64,000 nucleotides of DNA from contig DFMO01000006.1 of assembly GCA_002375695.1 (NCBI GenBank), positions 389,746 to 453,745 of the forward strand, read 5' to 3'. The position numbers were made by a program, and so were the translations under genes. Positions 15,985 to 25,733 of the stretch are shown piece by piece; position 1 is the first letter of the stretch, and the number at the start of each line of letters is the position of its first letter. The notes beneath the pieces were generated by a model. It saw only the letters and a program-made list of their open reading frames with translations. It was not told the origin of the DNA and did not search any database. Origin of the DNA: Flavobacteriaceae bacterium UBA3591. Its GTDB lineage: Bacteria > Bacteroidota > Bacteroidia > Flavobacteriales > Flavobacteriaceae.

Positions 15985-17436
15985 TTACTTTTTAGGAATA
16001 TTCTTTAGAATTTCTAATACAAATTTCCAATATTTCTTAGCCGAAGATATGCTAGCACGCTCGTCTGGCGAGTGCGCCCCTTTAATTGTAGGGCCAAAAG
16101 AAATCATATCCATCCCAGGGTAATTTTGCCCTAAAATACCACATTCCAATCCGGCGTGGCAGGCTGCTACATTAGCCTTTTCGCCATTCATTTCTTGGTA
16201 AAGACTATCTAAAACCTTTAAAATATCACTATCCATATTTGGTGCCCAACCTGGGTAATCACCAGATAAATTTACGTTGTAACCCGCAAGTTCAAAAGTA
16301 GAAGTAAGTGCATTGGCTAACACTTCTTTTGATGATTCTACCGAGCTGCGTGTAAGGCATTCAATTTTAATTGTGCCATTTTCAACCGTAACTTTAGCAA
16401 TATTGTTTGATGTTTCAACAAGATCTTCAATATCTGGGCTCATACGGTAAACACCGTTATGTGCGGCATTCATCGCATTTAAAAATTTTGTTTGATCTGC
16501 CGATGCCATTGTTTTTAAGCTGGAATCGGTACTCTTTTCGGCAGTTATCGTTAAATTTTCTTCCAACGATTTGTACTCTGTAAGAATGTCATCCTTTATC
16601 TTTTCAAAAGCCGAATTAAACTCTTCTTCCGAAGTAACCATAACTTCTGCAACACTTTCGCGCGGTATTGCATTTCTAAGGCTACCACCTTCCAACTTGG
16701 CTATTTGCATAAAATTATTAGTAGCAAAAAGCACACGATTCATAAGCTTGTTGGCGTTTCCTAAACCTTTAATAATATCCATTCCACTATGACCCCCATT
16801 TAATCCTTTTACTTTTATTGTAAAAGCAGTAGCATTTTGAGGCGCGTCATTTTCAGTATACGTTCCAGTGGCAGTAATATCTACCCCACCGGCACAGCCA
16901 ACGCCTATTTCATCGTCTTCTTCGGTATCGAGATTTAGTAATATTTCACCTTGTAGCAATCCGCCTTTTAAGCCTTTTGCACCAGTCATTCCAGTTTCTT
17001 CATCGATGGTAAAAAGCGCTTCAATTGCAGGGTGCTCAATATTATCACTTTCCAAAATTGCCATTATTGTAGCAACACCCAAGCCGTTATCGGCACCTAA
17101 AGTGGTTCCTTTTGCACGCACCCAATCTCCATCTACGTACATTTCAATCCCTTGAGTATCGAAATCAAAATTGGTGTCGTTATTTTTTTGGTGAACCATA
17201 TCTAAATGGCTTTGCAGAATAACCATTTTTCTATCTTCCAAACCTTTAGTCGCAGGCTTTCGAATAATAACATTACCTACCTCATCTTCAATTGTTTCTA
17301 GCCCAAGATTTTTACCAAAGTCTTTCATAAATGCAATTACACGTTCCTCTTTTTTTGAAGGTCGCGGTACCGCATTTAAATCGGCAAACTTATTCCAAAG
17401 TGCTTTGGGTTCAAGATTTCTTATTTCTTCGTTCAT
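15985..17436 (-). CDS. pepD: Aminoacyl-histidine dipeptidase (Xaa-His dipeptidase, M20 family)
   Basis: Cytosolic metallopeptidase that cleaves dipeptides such as beta-alanyl- or aminoacyl-histidine. 483 residues, standard for PepD. Metal-site motifs: VILQSHLDMVHQ (His/Asp), TTLGADNGLGVA (bridging Asp), TIDEETGMTGA (catalytic Glu/Glu), LNLDTEEDDE (Asp), and HSPDERASI (His). The dimerisation ('lid') domain spans about residues 205-385 (GGHSGMDI). It is monocistronic, convergent with the isomerase gene and divergent from the DUF3810 gene. Family assignment is secure; substrate range is inferred. Confidence 0.94.
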   Translation of the reverse strand: MNEEIRNLEPKALWNKFADLNAVPRPSKKEERVIAFMKDFGKNLGLETIEDEVGNVIIRKPATKGLEDRKMVILQSHLDMVHQKNNDTNFDFDTQGIEMYVDGDWVRAKGTTLGADNGLGVATIMAILESDNIEHPAIEALFTIDEETGMTGAKGLKGGLLQGEILLNLDTEEDDEIGVGCAGGVDITATGTYTENDAPQNATAFTIKVKGLNGGHSGMDIIKGLGNANKLMNRVLFATNNFMQIAKLEGGSLRNAIPRESVAEVMVTSEEEFNSAFEKIKDDILTEYKSLEENLTITAEKSTDSSLKTMASADQTKFLNAMNAAHNGVYRMSPDIEDLVETSNNIAKVTVENGTIKIECLTRSSVESSKEVLANALTSTFELAGYNVNLSGDYPGWAPNMDSDILKVLDSLYQEMNGEKANVAACHAGLECGILGQNYPGMDMISFGPTIKGAHSPDERASISSAKKYWKFVLEILKNIPKK

Positions 17437-17639
17437 AGTTTATACTTTTTGTTGAAATATTTATTTATCCAAAATTTACGAGGCATTTCGGCATTAAAAT
17501 ACCTTTTACCCATAATGTTGTTCCTAAACTATTGAATAGAAAAACATTTGTAAATTTTGGGTTACAATTTCGCAAATTTACGGTTTTGCAATGGCTATAA
17601 AAATTATGTAGTAAAAGAATTCCTTCGTAAGTTTGATTT

Positions 17640-18707
17640 ATGCAAAAAAGAACCTCAGCACGCCTCGCTATTTTCCTATTTGTGCAAATAATAGCACTTC
17701 AAATTTTAAAATATTTCCCCGAGTTTGTAGAAAAATACTACAGCCTTGGTATCTATCCGTATATTTCAAAAGTTGCGCGTTATATTTTTGGTTGGGTTCC
17801 ATTTTCGGTGGGCGATTTGTTTTACCTGCTAATTATTTTACTAGCATTACGATGGTTATTTAAAAACGCAAAACGAATAAAAACCGACACTCTACAGTTT
17901 TTTGTAGATATTTTAGCAACGGTATCGGTAGTATATTTAATGTTTCACGTGCTTTGGGGATTTAATTATTACCGACTGCCATTACATAAATCGTTAAAAT
18001 TAGAAAGCGATTATACCACCCAACAACTTGTAAGTACTACCCAACGGTTTATTGAAAAAAGTAACTCAATGCACCGAAAATTGGGTTATGCCGATAGTGT
18101 AAAAATTGATTTGCCTTATTCACAAAAAGAAATTTTTGAAAAAACTTTAAACGGTTATAAAAATCTGGAAAAAGAATTTCCCAAGCTTGCCATTTCACCC
18201 CGAAGTCTTAAAAAAAGTGGTTGGAGCTTAGGCTTAACAATTATGGGATACAGCGGTTATTTAAATCCGTTTTCGGGTGAAGCGCAAGTAAATAATTTAA
18301 TTACAACCTATAAATTCCCGGTAGTTGCCTGCCACGAAGAGGCCCACCAAATAGGATTTGCCGCCGAAAACGAAGCAAATTTTATAGCCTCGTTAGCTAC
18401 CTTGCACAACGACGACCCATATATTCAATATGCGGGATATATTTTTACTTTACGGTATTTAATCAACGAGATTGCCCGAAGAGATGAGGCCAAATATTTC
18501 GAGCTTTTAACCACTATTAATCCCGGTATTTTAGAAAGCTACAAAGAAATGCGCGATTTTTGGAAGCGCTACGAAAACCCATTAGAAGATTTTTCAAAAA
18601 TTTTTTGGGACAACTTTTTAAAAGCCAACAACCAAAGTCGCGGTATTATGAGTTACGACTATATGGTTGCGCTAATTGTAAATTATTTTGAAGACAGGCC
18701 AGTGTAA
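17640..18707 (+). CDS. DUF3810 family membrane protein with a zincin-like HExxH-like motif
   Basis: 355 residues. Three hydrophobic helices occupy the first ~110 residues; then a soluble domain follows with VVACHEEAHQIGFAAENEAN (HEEAHQ at about 230-235 and a downstream glutamate in ENEANFIAS). This HExxH pattern with a spaced Glu is the zinc-binding arrangement of gluzincin-like peptidases, so a membrane-bound metallopeptidase is suggested. Residues YSGYLNPFSGEAQVN just upstream are typical of the family. No characterised member is known to me, and the gene is monocistronic. Start ATG at 17640. Confidence 0.85.
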   Translation: MQKRTSARLAIFLFVQIIALQILKYFPEFVEKYYSLGIYPYISKVARYIFGWVPFSVGDLFYLLIILLALRWLFKNAKRIKTDTLQFFVDILATVSVVYLMFHVLWGFNYYRLPLHKSLKLESDYTTQQLVSTTQRFIEKSNSMHRKLGYADSVKIDLPYSQKEIFEKTLNGYKNLEKEFPKLAISPRSLKKSGWSLGLTIMGYSGYLNPFSGEAQVNNLITTYKFPVVACHEEAHQIGFAAENEANFIASLATLHNDDPYIQYAGYIFTLRYLINEIARRDEAKYFELLTTINPGILESYKEMRDFWKRYENPLEDFSKIFWDNFLKANNQSRGIMSYDYMVALIVNYFEDRPV

Positions 18708-18741
18708 TTTCACAAAAAAGAAATTTTTATCAGGGTGAAAT

Positions 18742-19590
18742 TTAATTAACATAGCGACCTTCCGATGGTTTTTTAAATACAGAAGCTTCGAGCATTGTTT
18801 CGGTTATACTCACATTATCAAACTTTACAACCATTTTTTTATCGGTTGGTTTTCCGTCTTCTACCTCGTACCAAACCAATTTTTTGGGTAACAACAAACC
18901 GTTTACCTCTTGCCATTTATCGTATTTAATAAAGTGCCAATCGTCACTTTTTTTCTGCTCTTTAAACGTTACGGTATACGCCAACCAAGCCATTTTGTTG
19001 GTAGTGGGATCGAAATATAAAATATATTCATCTTCTGGCGAATCACCCACTCCTTTATTGTATGAAATTTTAAAACCATTGTACGTTTCACCGTCCAACA
19101 CCGTTGGCCCTACCGCGCTATAATTAATTCCGGGGTCTGAAATTACGAAAGGCATGGCGTAAAAGTAAAACATCAAATTATGGTAAAAAACGGGGTTACC
19201 CTCATATGCCAAATCGTGTCGTAAAAGCCACACGCCGTTGGCATCATTACCAATAGACCAATCTTTGGTTTCAATTTTATTTTTACGGTTTGGAAGCGAT
19301 ATTGTGTGTACCTCCACTCCATTTTTTCCTTTCATTCTAAAACAGAGATTGTTCATCTTTTTCCAAGTATTTAAGCCGCCATGTGCTGCAAATACACTTT
19401 TTAACTCTAAAGGAAATGTTTTGGATGTAGTGGTATTTACTTCGTTTGCTTCTGCCTTCGTATCAATATCAACAACTGTAGTATCGGTTTCTGAAAATTC
19501 GTTTTGAGGGTTTTCAATATTTGAACGTTTTTCGTTTTTGCAAGCCCAAAGGGAGACGCCTACAGCCAATAATAAAACTAGTTTTTTCAT
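18742..19590 (-). CDS. Lipoprotein with a LolA/LolB-like fold (DUF6503-type)
   Basis: 282 residues. The signal peptide ends in VSLWAC (lipobox, Cys about residue 17); an acidic linker of some 45 residues follows, then a beta-rich domain (residues about 65-280) with AAHGGLNTWKKMNNLCFRMK, ILYFDPTTNKMAWLAYTVTF and KYDKWQEVNGLLLPKKLVWY. The 'A-H-G-G...W' start and 'G..LP' end are shared by the Bacteroidota DUF6503/outer-membrane lipoprotein-sorting-like family. The fold suggests lipid or hydrophobic ligand binding; that is inference. It is monocistronic and convergent with the DUF3810 gene. Confidence 0.7.
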   Translation of the reverse strand: MKKLVLLLAVGVSLWACKNEKRSNIENPQNEFSETDTTVVDIDTKAEANEVNTTTSKTFPLELKSVFAAHGGLNTWKKMNNLCFRMKGKNGVEVHTISLPNRKNKIETKDWSIGNDANGVWLLRHDLAYEGNPVFYHNLMFYFYAMPFVISDPGINYSAVGPTVLDGETYNGFKISYNKGVGDSPEDEYILYFDPTTNKMAWLAYTVTFKEQKKSDDWHFIKYDKWQEVNGLLLPKKLVWYEVEDGKPTDKKMVVKFDNVSITETMLEASVFKKPSEGRYVN

Positions 19591-19741
19591 AAAAGTTGAA
19601 TTCGTAACTTTTAAATGTAAAAAAGTTGGGGCTCAAAAAGTAGTTTTTTTTGAAATGTTTATGATTTTAAACAGCAGAAATAACAGCTTAAAACCTAATT
19701 AATTCACTTAATTTTCAAAGCAAATATAAATTTAAGAAACG

Positions 19742-19749
19742 TATCTTTG
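19742..19749 (+). promoter_or_regulatory. -7 element just upstream of the TrmH-like gene
   Basis: TATCTTTG is a perfect match to TAnnTTTG and ends four bases before the ATG at 19754. No TTG is found at the -33 position; the spacing region is AT-rich. The close placement implies a leaderless or near-leaderless message. Confidence 0.6.
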
Positions 19750-19753
19750 CCGC

Positions 19754-20569
19754 ATGCAAAAGTCAATTTCTAGTTTTCAAAATCCGCTAATAAAGCAAAT
19801 AACCGTATTGCAAGAAAAATCGCGTGAACGCCGTAAAACCAAGCTATTTGTTGTTGAAGGTTTCCGTGAAATTTCGCTTGCTATAAAGGGAGGCTATTCT
19901 TTCAAAACCTTCCTTTTCTGTTCTCAGATTATTTCAGAAGAAGAAATTTTCACCTTAAAAGAATCGGCAAACAACGAGGCAGAATTTATAGAAATTACTT
20001 CAGATGTTTATGAAAAAATCGCTTACCGCAGTTCTACCGAAGGAGTGCTTGCCATTGCGCATTCAAAACCTTTGGAGTTATCAAATCTAAAGTTTGCTAC
20101 TAAAACTCCATTATTGTTAGTAGCCGAAGCTCCCGAAAAACCGGGTAATATTGGAGCACTACTTCGCACTGCAGATGCTGCAAATGTAGATGCAGTAATT
20201 ATTGCAAATCCAAAAACCGATATGTTTAATCCCAATATTATTCGCAGTAGCGTGGGATGTTTATTTACTAATAAAATTGCCACCGGCAGTACGGCCGAAA
20301 TAATTAATTTTTTAAATAAAAACAATGTAAATATTTACTGTGCCGAATTACAAGCCTCAGTACCCTACCATAGTTGTAATTTTACAAATAGTTGTGCTAT
20401 TGTGGTTGGCACAGAGGCGACAGGTTTATCTCCTGCTTGGCTACAAAACAGCACGCAAAATATTATAATTCCAATGGAAGGCGAAATAGATAGTATGAAT
20501 GTTTCGGTGGCAGCGGGTATCCTAATATTTGAAGCAAAACGCCAGCGAATTACGCCGCAAACCGCTTAA
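19754..20569 (+). CDS. SpoU/TrmH family RNA 2'-O-methyltransferase
   Basis: 271 residues. An N-terminal RNA-binding substrate domain (about 1-95; REISLAIKGG) precedes a SpoU knot domain with the three family motifs: EAPEKPGNIGALLRTADAAN (motif 1), CAIVVGTEATGLS (motif 2) and IPMEGEIDSMNVSVAAGILI (motif 3). These bind S-adenosylmethionine in a trefoil knot. The target nucleotide cannot be named; family members modify 23S rRNA G2251 or tRNA. The next gene begins 46 bp downstream, so cotranscription is possible. Confidence 0.9.
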   Translation: MQKSISSFQNPLIKQITVLQEKSRERRKTKLFVVEGFREISLAIKGGYSFKTFLFCSQIISEEEIFTLKESANNEAEFIEITSDVYEKIAYRSSTEGVLAIAHSKPLELSNLKFATKTPLLLVAEAPEKPGNIGALLRTADAANVDAVIIANPKTDMFNPNIIRSSVGCLFTNKIATGSTAEIINFLNKNNVNIYCAELQASVPYHSCNFTNSCAIVVGTEATGLSPAWLQNSTQNIIIPMEGEIDSMNVSVAAGILIFEAKRQRITPQTA

Positions 20570-20615
20570 TCACATTGGCGAAAAAATATAAATTTTAACT
20601 TCGAATCTTCTCCCT

Positions 20616-21848
20616 TTGAAACCTGAAACTCTTTTTTATATAATAATTGCAATCTTAGTTATCAGTTTTGTGATTGATCAAGTTTTAGATTATTTAAATT
20701 CTAAGCATTTTAACGATGCACTTCCGCCCCAATTGCAAGACGTTTATGACGATGAGGAATACAAAAAATCGCAACGATACAAAACCGAGCGATATAAGTT
20801 TAGTATACTTACCTCAATTGTTTCGCTAGTTGCTACCCTCCTATTTTTCATTCTTGACGGCTTTGCTTTTGTAGATGAAATAGCACGATCTATATCGAAT
20901 AATCCAATAATTATTGCCTTGGTGTTTTTTGCAATAATTATGATTGCAAGCGATATTTTAAGCACGCCTTTGAGCTACTACAGCACTTTTGTAATTGAAG
21001 AAAAATATGGGTTTAACAAAACTACACGAAAAACTTTTTTTCTCGATAAACTAAAATCATGGTTTATGGGGGCGATAATAGGCGGCATCTTATTAGGAGC
21101 GATTATATGGTTTTACCAAAGCACAGGCAAGAGTTTTTGGTTGTATGCTTGGGGCATTGTCACCGTTTTTACCGTTTTAATGAACTTGTTTTACGCACGG
21201 TTTATAGTTCCGCTTTTTAACAAACAAACCCCACTCGAGGCAGGTTCGTTACGTGCAAAAATTGAAGCCTACGCTACAAAAGTAGGGTTTACCCTTGATA
21301 AAATTTTTATAATAGACGGTAGTAAACGAAGCACAAAAGCGAATGCATATTTTTCTGGCTTTGGCAGTGAAAAGCGCATAACACTTTACGACACACTTAT
21401 AACCAACTTGGACGAAGAAGAAATAGTGGCAGTACTTGCTCACGAAGTTGGACATTACAAACGCAACCATATAATCATCAATCTTTTGGTCGCGATTATT
21501 ACCACTGGGTTTACACTTTGGCTGTTGTCTTTATTTATCAATAATCCGTTGCTTTCGGAGGCTTTAAATGTTTCACAACCCTCGTTTCATATTGGGCTAA
21601 TTGCCTTTGGGGTGCTTTATAGTCCTATTTCGGGAATAACAAGTTTTATAATGAACTTTTTAAGTAGAAAGTTTGAGTACCAAGCCGATAATTATGCCAA
21701 ACAAACCTATGCTGCGCCGCCACTAATTTCAGGTTTAAAAAAACTTTCAAAAAACAGTTTAAGCAATCTTACCCCACACCCCTTGTATGTTTTTGTACAC
21801 TACTCACATCCCACCTTGTTGCAGCGGTTTCAAAATTTAATGAAATAA
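20616..21848 (+). CDS. M48-family metallopeptidase (Ste24/CAAX prenyl endopeptidase-like)
   Basis: 410 residues, with seven or so hydrophobic helices. The zinc motif LAHEVGHYKRNH (HExxH) lies at about residues 275-287; the third ligand, a Glu, lies in YQADNYA-like SRKFEYQADNYAKQ near 345, and the N-terminal CAAX protease-N domain precedes them. Ste24-type enzymes in bacteria act in membrane protein quality control. The start is TTG at 20616 (MKPETLFYII); no ATG fits the family's beginning. Downstream MFS gene starts 36 bp later, also with TTG. Confidence 0.93.
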   Translation: MKPETLFYIIIAILVISFVIDQVLDYLNSKHFNDALPPQLQDVYDDEEYKKSQRYKTERYKFSILTSIVSLVATLLFFILDGFAFVDEIARSISNNPIIIALVFFAIIMIASDILSTPLSYYSTFVIEEKYGFNKTTRKTFFLDKLKSWFMGAIIGGILLGAIIWFYQSTGKSFWLYAWGIVTVFTVLMNLFYARFIVPLFNKQTPLEAGSLRAKIEAYATKVGFTLDKIFIIDGSKRSTKANAYFSGFGSEKRITLYDTLITNLDEEEIVAVLAHEVGHYKRNHIIINLLVAIITTGFTLWLLSLFINNPLLSEALNVSQPSFHIGLIAFGVLYSPISGITSFIMNFLSRKFEYQADNYAKQTYAAPPLISGLKKLSKNSLSNLTPHPLYVFVHYSHPTLLQRFQNLMK

Positions 21849-21884
21849 ACTACCTTTCCTTTACAAAGTTAAAGTGAAAGCCTA

Positions 21885-23057
21885 TTGAAACCCATTACCC
21901 GCACCGTTTGGATTCTATCGCTTGTAAGCCTATTTACCGATATGGCAAGTGAAATGCTTTATCCAATAATGCCAATTTATTTAAAAAGTATTGGGTTTTC
22001 TATTTTATTGATTGGTATTTTGGAAGGTTTAGTAGAGGCAGTAGCAGGGCTAAGCAAAGGCTATTTTGGGCAGTTGAGCGATAGCAAAGCCAAGCGAGCT
22101 CCCTTTGTGCAACTGGGCTATTCGCTTAGTGCCATTTCTAAACCAATGATGGCTTTTTTTATCTACCCTGTCTACATATTTTTTGTGCGTACCCTCGATA
22201 GATTGGGCAAAGGAATACGTACCGGTGCTCGCGATGCCATGCTGTCTGCCGAAACAACTAAAACAAACAAAGGAAAGATTTTTGGGCTCCACCGTTCTAT
22301 GGATACTTTTGGCGCAGTTTTGGGGCCGGCGCTCGCACTTATCTACTTGTATTTTTATCCCGAAAATTACATCAACCTGTTTTACATCGCTTTTATCCCC
22401 GGAGCTTTGGCTGTAGTAGCTTCGCTACTCTTAAAAGATAAACCTGTAAAAATCACCCCAAAGAACAAACAAATTTCCTTTTTCTCCTTTTTAAATTACT
22501 GGAAGCAAAGCGCCAAAGAATACCGTAAAGTAGTACTTGGCTTACTATTTTTCGCACTTTTTAACAGCAGCGATGTATTCTTGCTTTTAAAAGCAAAAGA
22601 AGCCGGCCTGGACGACACTTGGGTAATTGGCATTTACATATTTTACAATTTAATTTTTGCGCTTACCGCCTACCCACTGGGGAGTTTTGCAGATAAAATA
22701 GGACTTAAAAAAATGTTTATTTTCGGATTGATAATTTTTAGTATGGTGTATTTTGGAATGGGTTTAACCAACAATCTATACATAATTATCACACTGTTTT
22801 TTGGCTACGGAATTTACGCTGCGGCAACCGAAAGTATTTCCAAAGCGTGGATTACAAATATTGCCGAAGGAAAAAACACCGCAACGGCCGTGGGAGCTTA
22901 TTCAGCAATTAAAAGTGTTGTTAGTATGCTAGCAAGTTTTATGGCGGGGCTTTTATGGTTCTACTTTGGGGCGAAGGTTACTTTTTTAACTTCGGCAATT
23001 GCTACATTATTTGTGATTTTATATTTTATTCTGAAAATTTCAGCAACCAAAAAATAG
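21885..23057 (+). CDS. Major facilitator superfamily transporter
   Basis: 390 residues with twelve hydrophobic helices. The MFS motif between helices 2 and 3 reads GYFGQLSDSKAKRAP, and a helix-4-like segment VRTLDRLGKGIRTGARDAML follows, a pattern shared by a clade that includes transporters of unknown specificity. The second half has the equivalent GSFADKIGLKKM. The start is TTG at 21885 (KPITRTVWI). It may be cotranscribed with the Ste24-like gene. No substrate can be assigned. Confidence 0.9.
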   Translation: MKPITRTVWILSLVSLFTDMASEMLYPIMPIYLKSIGFSILLIGILEGLVEAVAGLSKGYFGQLSDSKAKRAPFVQLGYSLSAISKPMMAFFIYPVYIFFVRTLDRLGKGIRTGARDAMLSAETTKTNKGKIFGLHRSMDTFGAVLGPALALIYLYFYPENYINLFYIAFIPGALAVVASLLLKDKPVKITPKNKQISFFSFLNYWKQSAKEYRKVVLGLLFFALFNSSDVFLLLKAKEAGLDDTWVIGIYIFYNLIFALTAYPLGSFADKIGLKKMFIFGLIIFSMVYFGMGLTNNLYIIITLFFGYGIYAAATESISKAWITNIAEGKNTATAVGAYSAIKSVVSMLASFMAGLLWFYFGAKVTFLTSAIATLFVILYFILKISATKK

Positions 23058-23193
23058 GCTTCAAAAGTAAATTTGAAGGCGTAAAAAGTAAGTTTGGAAT
23101 GTATAATAATATTGCTTTTTAAAGTTTTATTGAATGGCGAATATTTCATCAAAACAATAAATAAGAAACTGTAAACTATAACCGAGAGAATAT

Positions 23194-23201
23194 TATCTTT
23201 G
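23194..23201 (+). promoter_or_regulatory. -7 element of pheT
   Basis: TATCTTTG matches the -7 consensus exactly, 24 bases before the pheT ATG. A TTG at the right -33 distance is not evident, so it is a candidate promoter with a weak upstream element. Confidence 0.5.
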
Positions 23202-23225
23202 CGCTCTGTTTAGAATTTTATAATT

Positions 23226-25652
23226 ATGAATATTTCTTATAATTGGCTTAAAGAATTTATAAACCTGCCGTGGGATGCCGAAAAAACCGGCGAACTTTTA
23301 ACAGATCTAGGACTTGAAGTAGAAGGAATTACAGATTTTTCTTCAGTAAAAGGCGGCTTAAAAGGAGTGGTTGTGGGCTACGTTTTAGAGTGCGAACAAC
23401 ACTCCAATGCAGACAGGTTAAAGGTTACAAAAGTAGCTGTAGGCCAAGATGAAATTTTACAAATAGTTTGTGGGGCTCCCAACGTAGCTGTGGGGCAAAA
23501 AGTTCCGGTGGCAACCGTTGGCACCACGCTTTACGACGCCGAAGGCAAACCTTGGAAAATAAAAAAAGGAAAAATTCGCGGAGAAGTGAGCGAAGGAATG
23601 ATATGTGCCGAAGACGAATTAGGTCTTGGTAATTCGCACGACGGAATTATGGTGCTCGATGAAAAACTTAAACGCGGAACACCACTTGCCGAGGTTTTAG
23701 AAGTTGAAGACGACAAAGTTTTTGAAATTGGGCTAACCCCAAACCGTGCCGATGCAATGAGCCATTGGGGCGTTGCGCGCGATTTAAAAGCAGGACTCCT
23801 AAATCACGGAATAGCCACAAAACTAAACACTCCCTCGTCCAGTAGTTTTAGAGTAGACAACCGTACGCTAAAAGTAGATATTGAAGTTGAAGATAGTACC
23901 TTAGCGCCACGTTATTGCGGCCTTACCATTAGCAATGTAAAGGTTGAATCGTCGCCCACTTGGATGCAAAATAGGTTAAAAGCTATTGGCGTTGAGCCTA
24001 TCAACAATATTGTAGATATTACAAACTACGTGCTTCACGAGCTGGGCCAACCCTTACATGCGTTTGATGCTGCAAAGATTGCTGGCAACACGGTGGCGGT
24101 AAAAACGTTACCTTCGGGAACTAAATTTACAACCCTAGACGGTGTAGAACGCAAACTTCACCAAGACGATTTAATGATTTGCGATGCCGAAAAACCTATG
24201 TGTATCGCTGGTGTGTACGGCGGCTTAAACAGTGGCGTAACCGAAGAAACAACAAGCATTTTTCTTGAAAGTGCGTATTTTAATCCGGTTAGTATTCGTA
24301 AAACGGCCAAGCGCCATTCATTAAGTACCGATGCGTCTTTTAGATTTGAGCGCGGGGTAGACCCAAATATCGCCGATTATGCTTTGCGTTATGCGGCAAT
24401 TCAAATTATACAACTTGCAGGCGGAGAAGTTACGAGTGAATTAATTGATTTCTACCCTAAGAAATTTGAAGAACACCAAGTGTTTTTAAATTTTGACAAA
24501 ACCAATAAAATTATTGGCGAAGAGATTTCAAAAGAAACCATTAAAGAAATTCTTACGTCTTTAGAGATTAAAATTACCAATGTAACCGAAACTGGTATTG
24601 GTATGTTAATTCCTGCGTATAGAAATGATGTTACGCGCGATGTAGATGTTATTGAAGAAATTTTACGCGTTTACGGGTACAACAATATAAAATTTACCGA
24701 AAAATTAAATGCATCGGTTTCTACTATTGAACTTGGAAGCGATTATTCGGTACAAAATAAAGTTGCGGCCCAACTTACAGCCTTAGGTTTTAACGAAATG
24801 CTTAATAATTCGTTAACCACGCCTAATTACGCTAATTTAACTTCTACGTTAAAAGATAATTACAACGTTACTATGTTAAATCCGTTGAGTCAGGAACTAT
24901 CTGTAATGCGCCAATCTATGCTGTTTTCTGGCTTAGAAGTAATTGAATATAACAGCAAACGAAAAAGCAGTGATTTAAAGTTTTTTGAATTTGGAAAAAC
25001 GTATCACAATTTCCCCGGCGGAAAAACCGAATCTAAACATTTGGCCATATTTATTACCGGTTTAAAAAGTGAGAGCAATTGGGCGGTGCCAGAGGTGAAA
25101 AGTAATTTTTTCTTCGGAAAAGGTGCTGTTGCAACCATTCTTGAAAGATTAGGCCTCGATGACTACACCGAAGTAAGTACCGAAAACGACGTGTTTACCG
25201 AAGCCATTGCTTTTAAACGAAAAAAAGAAGTTATTGTTGAATTAGGAATAGTAAAAAAGAAAATTACTACCCAACTCGATATAGATGCCGAAGTATTTTA
25301 CGCCGATTTTAATTGGGATGCAGTATTAAAACAAATTACTACTACAAACTTTAAACTAAAAACAATACCAAAATATCAAGCCGTTCAGCGCGATTTTGCA
25401 TTGCTTTTAGATAACGATGTAAAATTTAGCGATCTTCAACAAGCGGCTTTCCAAACCGAAAAGAAGTTTTTAAAAAATGTAAACTTATTTGATGTTTACA
25501 CCGGAAAAAACCTTCCAGACGGGAAAAAAAGTTATGCTATAAGTTTTACCATTCAAGACACTGAAAAAACGCTTACCGATAAGCAGATTGATAAAATAAT
25601 GAAGAAATTGCAATCTAAATTTGAAAAAGAATTTGGCGCTGCACTTCGTTAA
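23226..25652 (+). CDS. pheT: Phenylalanyl-tRNA synthetase beta subunit
   Basis: 808 residues, normal for bacterial PheT. Domains in order: N-terminal tRNA-binding/EMAPII-like OB fold (about 40-155, with QIVCGAPNVAVGQKVPVA), B3/4 editing domain (about 205-390), B5 domain (about 405-475), catalytic-like core (about 480-690), and the FDX-ACB anticodon-binding domain (about 715-808) starting at PKYQAVQRDFALLLDNDV. The editing domain hydrolyses Tyr-tRNA(Phe). The alpha subunit gene (pheS) is not in the window. A strong terminator follows the stop. Confidence 0.97.
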   Translation: MNISYNWLKEFINLPWDAEKTGELLTDLGLEVEGITDFSSVKGGLKGVVVGYVLECEQHSNADRLKVTKVAVGQDEILQIVCGAPNVAVGQKVPVATVGTTLYDAEGKPWKIKKGKIRGEVSEGMICAEDELGLGNSHDGIMVLDEKLKRGTPLAEVLEVEDDKVFEIGLTPNRADAMSHWGVARDLKAGLLNHGIATKLNTPSSSSFRVDNRTLKVDIEVEDSTLAPRYCGLTISNVKVESSPTWMQNRLKAIGVEPINNIVDITNYVLHELGQPLHAFDAAKIAGNTVAVKTLPSGTKFTTLDGVERKLHQDDLMICDAEKPMCIAGVYGGLNSGVTEETTSIFLESAYFNPVSIRKTAKRHSLSTDASFRFERGVDPNIADYALRYAAIQIIQLAGGEVTSELIDFYPKKFEEHQVFLNFDKTNKIIGEEISKETIKEILTSLEIKITNVTETGIGMLIPAYRNDVTRDVDVIEEILRVYGYNNIKFTEKLNASVSTIELGSDYSVQNKVAAQLTALGFNEMLNNSLTTPNYANLTSTLKDNYNVTMLNPLSQELSVMRQSMLFSGLEVIEYNSKRKSSDLKFFEFGKTYHNFPGGKTESKHLAIFITGLKSESNWAVPEVKSNFFFGKGAVATILERLGLDDYTEVSTENDVFTEAIAFKRKKEVIVELGIVKKKITTQLDIDAEVFYADFNWDAVLKQITTTNFKLKTIPKYQAVQRDFALLLDNDVKFSDLQQAAFQTEKKFLKNVNLFDVYTGKNLPDGKKSYAISFTIQDTEKTLTDKQIDKIMKKLQSKFEKEFGAALR

Positions 25653-25675
25653 GTCTTAAGCGTTTTATTCAAAAT

Positions 25676-25711
25676 AAAAAATGGCTGCCCGAAGTTGGAC
25701 AGCCATTTTTT
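25676..25711. terminator. Intrinsic terminator after pheT
   Basis: AAAAAATGGCTG and CAGCCATTTTTT form a 12-bp stem with a 12-base loop, followed by T on both strands; it lies between convergent pheT and the fasciclin gene. Confidence 0.9.
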
Positions 25712-25733
25712 ATATGCTTTTTATAAAGTTCAA

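Noticed and set aside
23060..23101. Near-tandem repeat AAAAGTAAATTTGAAGG / AAAAGTAAGTTTGGAATG after the MFS gene
   Set aside because: Two short AT-rich imperfect units; chance similarity is likely and no function is evident.
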